64,000 bases of DNA from Agelas oroides (Eukaryota; Porifera; Demospongiae; Agelasida; Agelasidae): assembly GCA_949130485.1 (NCBI GenBank), contig OX422191.1, positions 5,953,754-6,017,753 on the forward strand. The letters are read 5' to 3'. The position numbers and the translations under genes are program-made. Of the stretch, positions 12,701-23,300 are shown in pieces. The stretch's first letter is position 1, and each line of letters begins with the position of its first letter. Under the pieces are notes generated by a model, which saw nothing but the letters and a program-made list of their open reading frames with translations, had not been told where the DNA came from and ran no database searches.

Positions 12701-13186
12701 ATTTCCCAAGATTTCTGGGAAATTAAGCGCATGCGCAAACAGTGGATACCAGGCTCTCTCTTTCCCCCGCCCACCAAGAGCCTGGGTACGAGGCTAGTGG
12801 AATGACAACTAAAACATTTTCCAAACTACCAAACCTCATCTGAATTCATAGGAACTGAAGTCAGGTTCCGATTGTCTACACTACATCATAGAGGAGAAAG
12901 CCATTACACACTGGGTACAAAGACCCTCACGAATACTGTAGGCCTAGTGAGATAATATTTGCTCTGGGACCATGTATGCAGCTAGAAACAAAGCTGCAGG
13001 GCTGATCAGTCTAACACACCTAAAGGCGCAACGAAAAAAGTGCAGAACGGAACATACACTGCTGACCTTCACGTCTGAGTACTTGCGAGGAAACTTCTTG
13101 ATGTTGATCGATCCCTTCTTTGGCCATAGCAAATATGCTGCCACAACGACCAGAAGGAATAGGCAGAACACCAACCAGAGTTCCAT
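1..13186 (-). CDS. Geranylgeranyl-reductase-family FAD oxidoreductase, copy A (5' five exons; runs off left edge)
   Basis: Minus-strand gene, partial. Exons read by GT-AG joining are 13186-13067, 4130-3906, 2406-2270, 1225-1120 and 630-465; later exons lie left of base 1. Exon 1 starts MELW and encodes one hydrophobic helix (about residues 4-22) followed by a basic stretch, so the protein should be membrane-anchored. Exon 2 gives the dinucleotide-binding fold VVGAGPSGATLGYYLG and the family motif PRDKYCGDAVC. Exon 5 gives GRVLVCADGATSKLATQLG. Known of the family: FAD enzymes that reduce isoprenoid or other double bonds, or act as related monooxygenases or halogenases. The substrate here cannot be read. 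Exon lengths (120, 225, 137, 106, 166) and phases equal those of copy B downstream, so the pair arose by tandem duplication. Intron 1 is about 8.9 kb and full of repeats. I am confident of the exons and family, not of the reaction. Confidence 0.85.
1226..2269 (-). other. Intron 3 of reductase copy A
   Basis: Holds one copy of the dispersed ggggctcgctcaggctcgcccc motif at 1577-1603. Otherwise no structure seen. Confidence 0.5.
3222..3868. mobile_element. TAGCCTCGT-ended element E1 (Pack-MULE-like)
   Basis: About 70-bp terminal inverted repeats start TAGCCTCGTACCCAGGCC and end with the complement; the repeats include the shared block TGGTATCCACTGTTTGCGCA. The flanks ctatgcaat and ctatgtgat are a 7/9 target duplication. 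The interior holds a fragment of RecQ-like helicase coding sequence. It lies in intron 2 of reductase copy A. Confidence 0.75.
3430..3680 (-). pseudogene. RecQ-like DNA helicase fragment carried by E1
   Basis: The minus strand encodes LKAEQLDAIKCIYDGKDVF followed by LWLPTGF, the helicase region entering motif I. In a shifted frame it continues LPFVFNYKHSDGGTGGG and VLLVVSPLVSLI, the motif Ia region. The Walker A GKS after GF is lost at the frame change, so the fragment is inactive. It is bounded by the element's inverted repeats, so it was captured rather than being a host exon. Confidence 0.6.
5270..5915 (+). repeat. Dispersed element R1, left copy
   Basis: Inverted relative of 11400-12125: shared blocks include GTTGCTAAGCAAATGACGTC, CAAGCGTGACATCATGCAAA (TGACGTCA in the partner) and the terminal series of cttcacacct/ttaaaagcac motifs. 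No protein is encoded that I recognise. It is in intron 1 of reductase copy A. Confidence 0.55.
6677..7207. mobile_element. TAGCCTCGT-family element F1 (inverted relative of F2)
   Basis: The left 90 bases (tccatcgcttgcag, gtgagtgacat) are the reverse complement of the right end of the element at 52423. The right end is GCCTGGGAACGAGGCTA. No matching 9-bp flanks are visible, so it is older or chimeric. Confidence 0.5.
8251..9006. mobile_element. Large foldback element with nested TAGCCTCGT units
   Basis: Arms 8251-8393 and 8863-9006 are inverted copies (motifs caagacttaaaaaaacatt, gatgtagggatggcatgcc, gcaaaggtcaacatattggc). The centre holds three TAGCCTCGT-type units (8447-8643). A partial copy of the arm (cttgtttgcacactttttgg) recurs at 31600. 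No coding sequence is seen. Confidence 0.7.
8447..8643 (+). repeat. Three tandem 55-70-bp TAGCCTCGT palindromic units
   Basis: Each unit contains ccacttcctacctcctccc then cacatgg(c/a)ctgggaa(c/t)gaggcta. The outer two begin TAGCCTCGTTCTCAGGCC; the middle has lost its left terminus. No 9-bp flanking repeat is visible, so the units multiplied locally. Confidence 0.6.
9429..9476. repeat. Short TAGTCTCG-type palindrome
   Basis: TAGTCTCGCTTCCAGACC pairs with GGTCTGGGAACGAGACT around a short spacer. It resembles the 37-bp palindrome at 13398 but the flanks match poorly. Confidence 0.4.
10665..11172. repeat. Palindromic element with GGACTGGACT-type ends
   Basis: Arms 10665-10893 and 10937-11172 are inverted copies: agcccaggttatg/cataacctgggct on the outside and ggactggactggtggactg tracts next to the centre. 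The one-sided relative 10045-10130 and degenerate copies near 33108 and 33600-33665 share the phrase tctacaatcactggactgga. Confidence 0.6.
11320..12125 (-). repeat. Dispersed element R1, right copy, with 21-bp internal tandem repeat
   Basis: Reverse complement of the 5270-5915 sequence plus the block at 6563-6645 (cttgcgtgggcggatcaaag). At 11402-11468 a 21-bp unit (ctttaaccaggtgtgaaggtg) is repeated about three times. Confidence 0.55.
12154..12796. mobile_element. TAGCCTCGT-family element E2
   Basis: The left end is TGAGCCTCATACCCAGGCTC, the right end is GAGCCTGGGTACGAGGCTA, and the internal block GGATACCAGGCTC is shared with E1. The flanks GTGTAATGA and GTGGAATGA match 8/9. The interior is a heavily decayed relative of the E1 cargo (a GKDVF remnant is readable on the minus strand). 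It lies in intron 1 of reductase copy A, just downstream of exon 1 in the gene's direction. Confidence 0.65.
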
Positions 13187-13789
13187 TTATGCTGCTACCA
13201 AACGCGCAGCTAGCATCGTACCAGAGGTAAGCAGCCTCGCCCTGCAACTGACAGACTCACTGATAATTTGCGCGCGGCAAATTTCACACTGACGAGTCTG
13301 AGGTCTCTTATGTACCACGTTATCGTCGCACAGTGGCTATAGCTTATCATTTGGTGGTTTTTGTGGTTTAGTAATGAATACTGAGCTTACACCCACCTAG
13401 TCTCGCGTGGCCACACCCCGGCCACGCGAGACTAACACCCACCTTGGTTATGCAACCGGCAGGTGGGCTGTGAAGGGGGCATACATGGCATAGTTGCTCG
13501 ATGTACCGTTTTGAGCAGAGGAGGCGTCTGCAGCACTAGCAAACTTGAAGAGGAAGGTGGTACATACAGAGTGTGTAGAGGGGGATAGCAGGGCACTTGA
13601 AGGAAGGAAAAGAGGGTGTAGTGATCTGGCTAATGAATGCTGTTGTAGAGGTTGTCCTAAAGTTATTATCATGTGCAGATGCAGTTTTGTCACACAAGAA
13701 GCCATTCATGGAAGATAGAAAGAAATGAAACAGGGTTCAGTTTTGTCACCACCATTGTTCCTGTTGGTCTGTATCTGTTTTGAAGCACA
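13187..13789. other. Upstream region of reductase copy A
   Basis: Presumed promoter and 5' UTR of copy A; no TATA box recognised. Contains the 37-bp palindrome described separately. The sequence is unlike the corresponding region of copy B. Confidence 0.4.
13398..13434. mobile_element. 37-bp perfect palindrome with 9-bp target duplication
   Basis: 15-bp arms (TAGTCTCGCGTGGCC and its complement) around a 7-base spacer, flanked on both sides by ACACCCACC exactly. It lies upstream of reductase copy A. Confidence 0.8.
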
Positions 13790-15850
13790 TAGTAAGTAGG
13801 AGTGGTCCAAATCTGCCATAGTTGTTCAACTGAGATGCAAAACTTTAATGACACAACGTTTCGACCTGAATAGGTCTTCTTCAAGTGTACAGCACAGTCA
13901 AACATACAGGCAATTTATGGTCCTACGGAATACAACAGAACATGGAGATGCGTGATGAGAAACAAGAATGTAGTCAATAATTACATTGTGCAAACAACAG
14001 TGAGTAGTCAAGAGTCTGACATCACAATTGATAGCAGCAACTCAAAAATCCGTGCAACATGTTGTTCGTGATGGTACTCCAATGTTCCGAGTCTGCATGG
14101 CATATTCGTGAGTCCTTCTGGGGAGAGTGGCTTCAGGTGGTGGATCCAATAGCTTTCCCTCTTCTTCCTGATGTTGGGGTTCCAGCTTCTCATCTTTTCT
14201 ATGACCATGATGGTAAGGTCACTTAAGGAGTGTCCCGGGATGTTGAAGTGGGCTGCTACTGGTTTCTCAGTACTCTTGTTCTTGATGTCACTACGAGGCA
14301 GATGTGGAGGGGGTTCTGTGTCTCTCCCACATACTGCTTCTTGCATCTCCTGCACTCAATGAGATAGATGACATTACATGTCTTGCAGGTGGCTGTAGCT
14401 CATACATGGAAGGGCTGGCCAGTGGAGGTGCTCACAAATGTCTCCACGGAACGGATGTGCTGGCATGTGAGGCAATGTTGGTTACCACATGGGCTGCTGT
14501 CATGGTTTGGCTCACTGTTGGCTGATTTGAGTTGAGTGCTAACTAAAAGGTTACGCAGGTTTTTTGGAATGGCTTGTTGGAGACATTGGGAGGCGTGAAG
14601 TATAGGCAGGGACTCTGTTGTAATGGCTGTTAGGTGGGGCAGGTTGGGGTGATAGGATACCAGTGGGGTTCTCTTGTTCTGTCTGTTCCCTGCTCTGGGT
14701 GTAAGGGCTTCTGCACGGCTGATGTGATCAGCACGGTCAATCTGCTCTTGTACTTTAGCTAGATGGATCATAGCCCCGGTGAGTGAGGTGACCTTTGAGG
14801 TCTGAAGCTCATTTTTGGAAGTCATCTTCCGATGAACAGATCCGTCTTATCTGCAGGGCTTGACTATAGGGGATGGCTTCTTTACAGTGTTTGGGGTGGC
14901 AACTGTGAGGCTAGATATTGGTGGGTGTCAGTAGGCTTCACATGTAAATCGGTTACGAGTGTCCCGCACGTGCTCCAGTTTAACTGTCACATCTCACTCT
15001 CTCTCTTCACCACTTGGCTGTTAAACTAGATGGTGGGGTGGGCCTGGTTGAGATGCTCCCAAAGTGTCCTTAGAACTTCTTCTCTGTGTCTCCGTAGGGA
15101 AAATATATCATCAATGAATCTCCACCAGACATCCTGTTGCTTGGGAGTAGCTAGCTACTTGTCAGGAGTTTGTTCTCCAGGTTTCCCGTGAATATATTAG
15201 CATAGGAGGGAGCCATCCGTGCACCCATGGCTGTACCGTGGACTTGTAAGTAGTGCTGATCTTCGAACTCAAAGTTGTTTTTCGTAAGGATCTGTTAGAT
15301 CAGTTCTACAAGGTCTTCTGTAGGGGGTTCTTGGATGACTCTAAAGTTCAGAGCAGGTGGTGATCCACAAATTGGGAGATCTTTTTGGTAGGAGCCCCAC
15401 AAGAGGACACGATCGGTCGGCCAGGGTTGCCTGGTTTGTGGATCTTGGGTAGTAAGTAGAATACTGCTGTTCTTGCATGGAGTGGTGTCAGGAACTTACA
15501 GGTTCTTCATCAATGGACTGACGGTCTCTCATTTCACCTAGAAGTTGGATAATCTGGGTGTTGTATTCCGGGGTAGGGTCTTGGTCCAGTCGGTGATAGT
15601 GTTCCTCTCTATTCAGCTGTCGCATGGCCTCAGTGACATAGTCCTCTCGGCTCATGATGACAGTGGCAGAGCCCTTGTTGGCAGATTTAATGACAATTTC
15701 GCCTGTCTGTGTTCTTCTTCTGAGGTTCTTTAGAGCTTCTCTCTCTTGACCTCTGTTGCGGAGAGAAGGACATCAGAGGGGTTCACTACATTGCCTGGGG
15801 GAGCGCCAACACTGCTACGCACATTGTAGCTCCCATTTGTTAAGGCATGT
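13790..15850 (-). mobile_element. Penelope-like retroelement, degenerate
   Basis: Read on the minus strand. About 15740-15540: IVIKSANKGSATVIMSREDYV. About 15460-15370: [19 protein letters not shown]. About 15250-15090: [20 protein letters not shown] and the catalytic-type FIDDIF. From 14825 to 14008 comes the linker, then a GIY-YIG endonuclease (CNVIYLIECRRCKKQYVGET, HFNIPGHSL, RESYWIHHL). In the family the reverse transcriptase primes at endonuclease-cut targets. This copy is dead: several stops and frameshifts, and the segment holding reverse-transcriptase motif A is deleted at about 15355, where QFVDHHL joins directly to RVIQEPPTEDL. The 3' tail at 13855-13890 has the typical GAAGAAG...GTCGAAACG sequence. 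It lies between the two reductase genes. Confidence 0.85.
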
Positions 15851-16242
15851 TTATACTGATGAGTTCTACATGTAGCTATATGCTGGAATTTCACCACCCT
15901 GGTGATAGCTATCAGGATTCCAGCAACAGTTGAACCTTACAGCACAGGCAGCTCTGATAAATATGCTTGCCACAATCACATCACTTTCTGCAGCTTGACA
16001 TTTTTTGTAGAGTGGCAGTTCTGACATGAGAAGTAGATGGCTCTGTTCTGCCATCTGGTTTGGTTATTGGTGGGAACGAGGTCTTCTGTTGAACACTGTC
16101 AGGATTGAGTCAAGCTTACTAGCTAGCTATCTCATGATGCTCCTGGGAAATCTATAAGTAAATCTGCTGCAATTATTGATTGGGTTGTCAGGTGGGGGAG
16201 TGCCAAAACTGCTACGCACATCGTAGCTCCTATTTGTTAATT
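15797..16242. repeat. Direct repeat near the 5' side of the Penelope-like element
   Basis: A 47-base phrase (ctgctacgcacattgtagctcc and neighbours) at 15797-15843 recurs with four differences at 16196-16242. It may be remains of the pseudo-LTRs typical of these elements. Confidence 0.4.
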
Positions 16243-16282
16243 ATGTAGCCTGTCTCTTCTCCTAATGGGTGGGGATCATTGA

Positions 16283-17361
16283 GGGAGGGGGGGGGGGGGG
16301 GGGGGGGGGTGATGGCCACTTGTTCTGGATTGTGCTACTTGTGGAGGTGGGGCTGAATAGTTCAGGGGATCCGGGTAAGGATTCTTTGTGCTGTGCATGT
16401 CCCCAGCATTGGTAAGGGCTGGTGCTTTGAATAATACTTCTTCTGTACTGGCATTATCACCCTGGTACCCTACAATGCAGTAAGCTTATATCAACTCATT
16501 CACTAACATCTTTGACAGCTGGGTTCTTTCACCTTGCATGACTCAACAAAAGGATGTCACATGCAATTGGAGAAGGAGTAACTTTGCTATTGCTTCTACA
16601 AAGTGTACTGGTCCACTATCACCCTAAGGTACAGTTTAAATTAAACTGTGACACTTCTTGAGCAAGGTTAGTTAGAAGTTGTTCTCTTACACGTAATGAC
16701 CAATGAAATGAGGTAACTTCTATACATGCTTATACCTGGCCATGGTTGATGAACTTCAAAAAGGGGATGGGCAATTTTTGGGAGAAAATACACCCACCTC
16801 ATGTGCACCCCTATAAATGTATGCATGCAATGATTCTGTATAAACCTCTCTTGTTGTACACCTGCTTAGTCCCATCTCTTGCACTATACTGCTTCTTCAA
16901 AGCTTCTTTAACATAACTGACAGCACAAGTAAGTGGGAGCACTTTTGAGAGGAAAGCACCCTTCGGAGTAACTTCATTCAACAAAGGTGGGCTGATTCTA
17001 ACTGACCACAAACCGTTGACGTCAATCATTGTTTTGTGCAGCCTAACCTGTAACGACCTCTAGCTAATTTCAATGGCAGGTCTTATCTGGGGATATCAGT
17101 ATAACATTCAGTTCCAGTTGACAAGCAAGCATGCCACTACTGATACCCTCATCTGTGACATGAACTACTTTCTTGTCCAAGGTATACACAGGCTCTGAGA
17201 ACAGTTGAACACTGGCATTCATCAATTCTTAAGAACTTGTATACATGGTACAATATGGGAAAAGCTTTTAGTAATGTAGCAATCATTAAAGTGTACTAAC
17301 ACGACTGGCTATTTAATGCACGTACAGTAACGCAATGCAAATTGGGTCTTCAACTCATTGA
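16283..17361. other. Spacer between Penelope-like element and reductase copy B stop
   Basis: Begins with a run of about 20 G at 16289-16308. No other repeat or coding sequence recognised. The 3' UTR of copy B must lie within its right-hand part. Confidence 0.4.
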
Positions 17362-20300
17362 TCACTCAAGCTTTTTCCTTGGTTGCTTCATTACTGAGTG
17401 GTAACCAAGGAGCCTCTGAAATAAAAGCCATGCCAGCTCAAAGGTAATAACCACAACAAATTCAGGTCGTAGCAGATGGATTTTTGGAACCCTGCCAGTC
17501 ATTATATCAGCCCAGCGTGCCAGAAAGCGGTCTCCTTTCCTCATTACAGCTGCTGTTGCGGCATCCAGTAGGATTGGGTACCGGTAGACCAGTTGGCATA
17601 TTGCCATAGACCTACAGGAAAGAAGGAAATACTTCACACACATGGCTATATTTACGACAATAATTATGGCATTCTGCCCCATAGCCTTGTTGTTGGTGCA
17701 GAGGAAGAGGAGAAAAGAGCCACCAAGCACTACTGCGTGCACGTTAATTATAACCAAAAAAGGATGTAGTTTGAAGAACATGATGGAGCCAGAGTGAAGG
17801 TGTGGATATTAGTGAAGGTAGTACAATGACCTCTCAAATTTCAGAAAGCAAGTGTGCTTTTTTGTGGGGCATTGAAATATGTCTCTTAGCCTCATTCCCA
17901 TAGAGGGGGAGAACCTGGCACATTTTATCATGTGCGTGAAGTTGAGAGCAGACAATACGTAGACACAACTTAATTGTGTATGGGCATGCATGGAAGTCCA
18001 CTCATGTAGCCTGGGAACCATGATTGCGGCAAGTACATGCATAGCTACAATGGCACGAAAACCACTGGCTACAGCAGCTGTAAATTGCAAGGTAGACTGG
18101 TATAGTAGATTCTCGGTGTTTCAGACATGGCACCTGACAGGTTCATAGTGAAAGACATGATTTGTTGTGTGTTGCAAGCTAGTGTCCCTCTGTGCCAAGT
18201 GCCAGGCTTCAGGTTTGAGGGCTGCAAGGTTGAGAGTGAGTGCAGCTAAGTGATTCTTGCGTTGATACTTCCCTTTCGTTGTCCTACTGTTGCAATTGCT
18301 GAACATAAATGCAAAGATCATTGCAATGCTAATTAGCACCATCACACATCATGGCAGTGCCTTTGAACTTGTAGGGTATCATGCAGTAACAATGGTATCA
18401 GATAATGTAGTACAGTGAACTTAATACACATTACCATTTGAAATCACTTCCGAATGCCTGCATCCACCTGTTCTGGAATTCCTTCATTACTTCACAGTCA
18501 AAGTTGCCAACTGCAAACACTTCATGAAGAAAGTGGGCACAGATTTTTCCTGCCTCCATTGCATGATGAATACCCTCTCCAGTCATTGGATCAATCATAC
18601 CTGAAGACAAATGCCATGTGATGTGGTTTCTGATTGCCAACAGTGCATGATGACATCACATACAAGGGCTGGGGTAAAACTTATGGCTAAAAAAAACGTA
18701 TGGATTACCATAGATGGAAATTCCCAACCAGTGTCGAGAGGATCAGTCAGGTTGCTATGCAAAATAACTGAGGATGATCTCCATGCACTAGCAAATGGTA
18801 CCTCAGAAGTGGTGGCATATCAGTAAACAAGCCAGATAGTTGCAGTGACATATGTCTTGCAATGTGCACGGCAGTCATTACCAACCTGAATTCTCATCAA
18901 ATATGGGTTGAAAATGAATAGTAGAGAACTGAGCAAATCCCCAACAGAATAGCCATGACCTAGCTGATGTTGTCATCGACATGATGTTTCAGAAAACCTC
19001 TGTAAGCTATTTGTAGTGTATGTTCTTCTGTGGGTTGAATGGTGGGAATATGCCATGGTAATACAAGCTTAACCATGCTTTAACCATCAGCTAATTTTGT
19101 CCTTGAAGAGTAGTCACAGACTATAACAAAACAGTTTATAGCAAGGCGACATGATTATGAATTGTGAGTCATTTTTGTGGTGTACCTTGGTGTGACAGCA
19201 AGTTCTATTGTTAGTCCCACCCTCCATTTTGTTTTTGCCACTGGCCAGCCCTAAAGTTGCAGAGACTGCACTCTCAATTTTGAGCATGACAAGAACAAGA
19301 AAAAAGTTTCAACTGTTGATCTCTCCAACTCTGCTACCTACAGTAGTCAAATGACACTCACACAACCGTACAGAAGTAGGTTCATCAATGTGGGTACCAG
19401 TCAATGCTGATACCAGATATAAAATTAGGGGAGGTTTCTGGGCCTGTACATGAAATGCACAAAAAATACTGGGGGATTGCACAATAAAACTGGCAGAGTC
19501 CGTTGAAGAAAATGATACCAGATCCCTTGCATTTGCGATTTTGTGCACATGGCTGGGAGACAAGAGGAGCATATCAAGGAACATCAAGCTACCACCAAAT
19601 GAGAGGGACAGAGAAACTGGCCATAGCAGAGCATGCATGCCTGGGGGACAACACCATCCAGTACTGCAGGAGAAAACCAAGTGCTTGACCAAGCTAACAA
19701 CACTACCACTCTACCACCCCATTCATCAAAAAGGCCCTCCCTATCCAAGGGTGTCATTAATCCAGAATGCTGATTATAGGTTCTGAGTCTTGCTGTTGTG
19801 ATGACAAGCTCCAAACCATGCCACTCCATTCCGCACCACACCGGGAGGCTGTACAATAGACGCTACTTAGTATGTTACGTTTCTGTAAGCCAGCAAATAA
19901 CATTTCTGTTAGCAACTAGCTCACCAGATTACTGTACTTGAGTAACCAGTATTTACAGTATTGTAAAGATGTGCCCTGAAGAAGAATGTAGTCGAAAGAA
20001 GTGTAAATTGAGGATGATTTGACGTGAACTTTGGGTTGGAATTGGAAAAACTACCCATTCACAAATACTAGCTAACAGAGAGAATTCAAGGGATTCAAGT
20101 GTGGGCCACTGTAGGAACAATGATAACAAGATACAAAAATGTTTAAGATTCCCATACATTCTTTATGCCAAGCCATTGGAATATTACTCTAGCCCTCATA
20201 TGTGGAGTCATCATGCAAGTGGGTCATTTAAATATTGGCTCCTTACCAGCAGCATCTCCAACAACTAAGACATGGTCACCATATGTAACTGGTTCACCAC

Positions 20301-23300
20301 CAATTCTTAGGCTTGCTGTAACATAGAACAGAGAATGTACAAAATGATATGTCTGCCAAGTCGGTACTAGCTGGCACAAAATGCTGAGCTTAATGTACTC
20401 TCCATTGGTTTAGCATGTTTGGTACATAGTGTGTGAGATCAATAAGTGAAAAGTAAAAAGCTAGTTGTCATGGTGAATTAGACCTAAGTCCCCTGGCTGC
20501 CAGAGCTCTCACCACTGAGATATGAGCCCCAGGCAAACCACTAACACTGTTCTATAATACACTGCACAGGTGGTATAAAATGCTTCAGTCCCATACTTGG
20601 CGCTAACATTTTGTAAGAAGAGAATATACGCTGAGTGTTTAGGGTATCTTGGAGATAAAACAAGTTTGATGGCTTCTTTGTTGATGTTATCAGCCGTCAC
20701 TACTTTTTTCAGCTTGAACTTTCAATACAGTAACTCATCAATAAAACTTAGCTAGTTTAGATTGTATATTTTAAGTGTCTGCTATAATCGTTTTTGTAAG
20801 GTATTGTGTTCAGCTAAGATCTCTTGTAATCATCTAGTACGATCTGTTTTTCAAAGCTCCTCACTGTCTTGTCGTAATTTTTCTTCTTACAAAATGTTAG
20901 CACTTTAAGTATGGCTCTGATTTTGTTCGTAACTATAGCTGTGGAAATCTTTCGATTGTTAAGGTTACGGGATACAGTTTGCTCATTAATATTCATGAGA
21001 AAATATTACCTTCCTTTTCTCCGTGCAGGAACCAGTTACAGCACGCAATAGAAGCGACATATAACAGAACTATGAGTGCCATTTAACCAGTATAGTATTA
21101 ATTCTTATGTACAACGTACTAAGGCGAGCGGCAATGACAAAGTTCATGACTTTCGGCCGCAAATTCGGCGTCAGATTTTGTCTTCAGAGAGGATTGCAGG
21201 TACAACTGTTCAACACCTACGGGTAATACTCAACTTACTTGAGGGCGGCTCGGAGCGACTTCGTCGCTGTGTGTCAGGGGAAGCGAGTGACATGCGTTTC
21301 TATCCAAAACCCCGGTGGTTTTGACCGACCAAGCGACTAAATCTAGGCGTATATCTATAATGGTAAGTCGCCTCGGTGAAAACTCTTCGAGCCGCCCTGT
21401 GTCTGTCTTCGTAGAATTCAAATACAGTGTAATATACGGTAAGATGTTCTTCCAACAGGAAATAACTGACGCCGAAATCAGTAGTTCGTACGCGGATTGT
21501 TAACCGCAGGCACTGCTATCAAATTGCATGCTCCGCCCACCCAACCAGCACAGCTGTTACAGACTAATGTAACTTTGTTTAGCGGTAAAGTTAAACGCAT
21601 GCATGCCTGGATCCTGCACGGAGAAAAGGAAGGTAAAATTTACATGAATATTAATGAGCAAACTGTATCCCGTAACCTTAACCTAATCAGGGAGATTAGA
21701 GACAATAGTCTTTTTGTTTATGGATTTGATCAGAACATGCTTAATATGATTGTATGTGCCGTTTCATACGAATAGCAATCCTAATTTATGTATATTAATT
21801 TTTGTACTTAACTTTAACTGCACTCTAATTCTTTAACTGTACACCTTGTTCTGTGGTGTGAATTACATGTTTAATAATAATAATAATATATGTGCACTTA
21901 CCCACTTTCATCCTCTCCATCTTAGCTTTCTTCCCTAGAGCCCGACTAATGTTGAGGTTATGTTGCATCAAATGCTCATGCCAGTAAGGCAGTTTGTCGT
22001 TTGTCACCTGAGGGTTGCCAGGGATAAGGTACACACAGTAGTTCAACTCATCATCTGGGTGGCGGAAGAGAGCTGCATAGCCTGAGGAAAGTAAGTAAGA
22101 AGGTGAGTATGAGTGAGCCCTGTACCAGTGAGTCTTGTATTGCACACATGTGTATTAGGTGGGTACACGTATATACATGTGAATTCTTGCTTTCCTCAAG
22201 TATTAGCTGACACATGCACTTAAATTTTGGCGCAAATCAAATTTGAATATGCAACTAAATGGAATAATCCTTGGTAACTGCCTCAACAGTCCTAACTAGA
22301 AGAGAGAGACAGCAAGAGAGAGACAGCAAGAGAGAGACAGCAAGAGAGAGACAGCAAGAGAGAGACAGCAAGAGACAGACAGCAAGAGAGAGACGGCAAG
22401 AGAGAGACGGCAAGAGAGAGACGGCAAGAGAGAGACTGCAAGAGAGAGACTGCAAGAGAGAGACTGCAAGAGAGAGACTGCAAGAGAGAGACAGCAAGAA
22501 AGAGACTGCAAGAGAGAGACGGCAAGAGATAGACTGCAAGAGAGAGACAGCAAAAGAGAGACAGCAAAAGAGAGACAGCAAGACAGAGACAGCAAGAGAG
22601 ACAGCAAGAGGGAGACAACAAGAGAGAGACTGCAAGAGAGAGACAGCAAGAGAGAGACGGCAAGAGAGAGACGGCAAGAGAGAGACGGCAAGAGAGAGAC
22701 GGCAAGAGAGAGACGGCAAGAGAGAGACGGCAAGAGAGAGACGGCAAGAGAGAGGCTGCAAGAGAGAGACTGCAAGAGAGAGACAGCAAGAGAGAGACGG
22801 CAAGAGATAGACTGCCAGAGAGAGACAGCAAGAGAGAGACAGCAAGAGAGAGACAGCAAGAGAGAGACAGCAAGAGGGAGACAGCAAGAGAGAGACAGCA
22901 AGAGAGAGACCGCAAGAGAGAGACAGCAAGAGAGAGACTGCAAGAGAGAGACGGCAAGAGAGAGACAGCAAGAGAGAGACATTAAGAGAGAGACTGCATG
23001 TAGAGCAAGGGGAAAGGGCCATTGCCAGGCTGTAGTTCCAATCCGAAAAGACCGAAGTAAGGATGATTAAGCATCTAACTCGCAAGATGCTGGTTATGTT
23101 ACCCATATGAAGCAACATCCAAACTAAATGTAATTGCTGTCTGCCAAGAAAAGATAAAAAGTAAGTAACCTAAGGCTCTATACATTTAAAACTAGTACAT
23201 TATGCCTTAAATAATGATAAGCTAGATTGACTTACCAGGAAGTAGCTGTTCGTGGTAGAAGACTACTCCATCTGCTTTGAAATTGTGTGTTCCACCCTCC

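Larger units (their letters stand above)
4131..13066 (-). other. Intron 1 of reductase copy A (8.9 kb)
   Basis: Besides elements listed separately it holds a small foldback at 4672-4764 (tgacctcaaacaaggcattggtcag and complement), a GAAA microsatellite at 9699-9735, and GC-skewed dispersed fragments near 7530-7620 and 7990-8030 (agggggtctgggggc type). I see no exon in it. Confidence 0.6.

Noticed and set aside
14304..14525. Plus-strand 73-codon frame
   Set aside because: Shadow of the Penelope-like GIY-YIG coding sequence on the minus strand.
22255..23118. Long open frames (up to 287 codons) on both strands
   Set aside because: They translate a 14-bp minisatellite whose unit lacks stops; overlapping frames are equally long in several registers.
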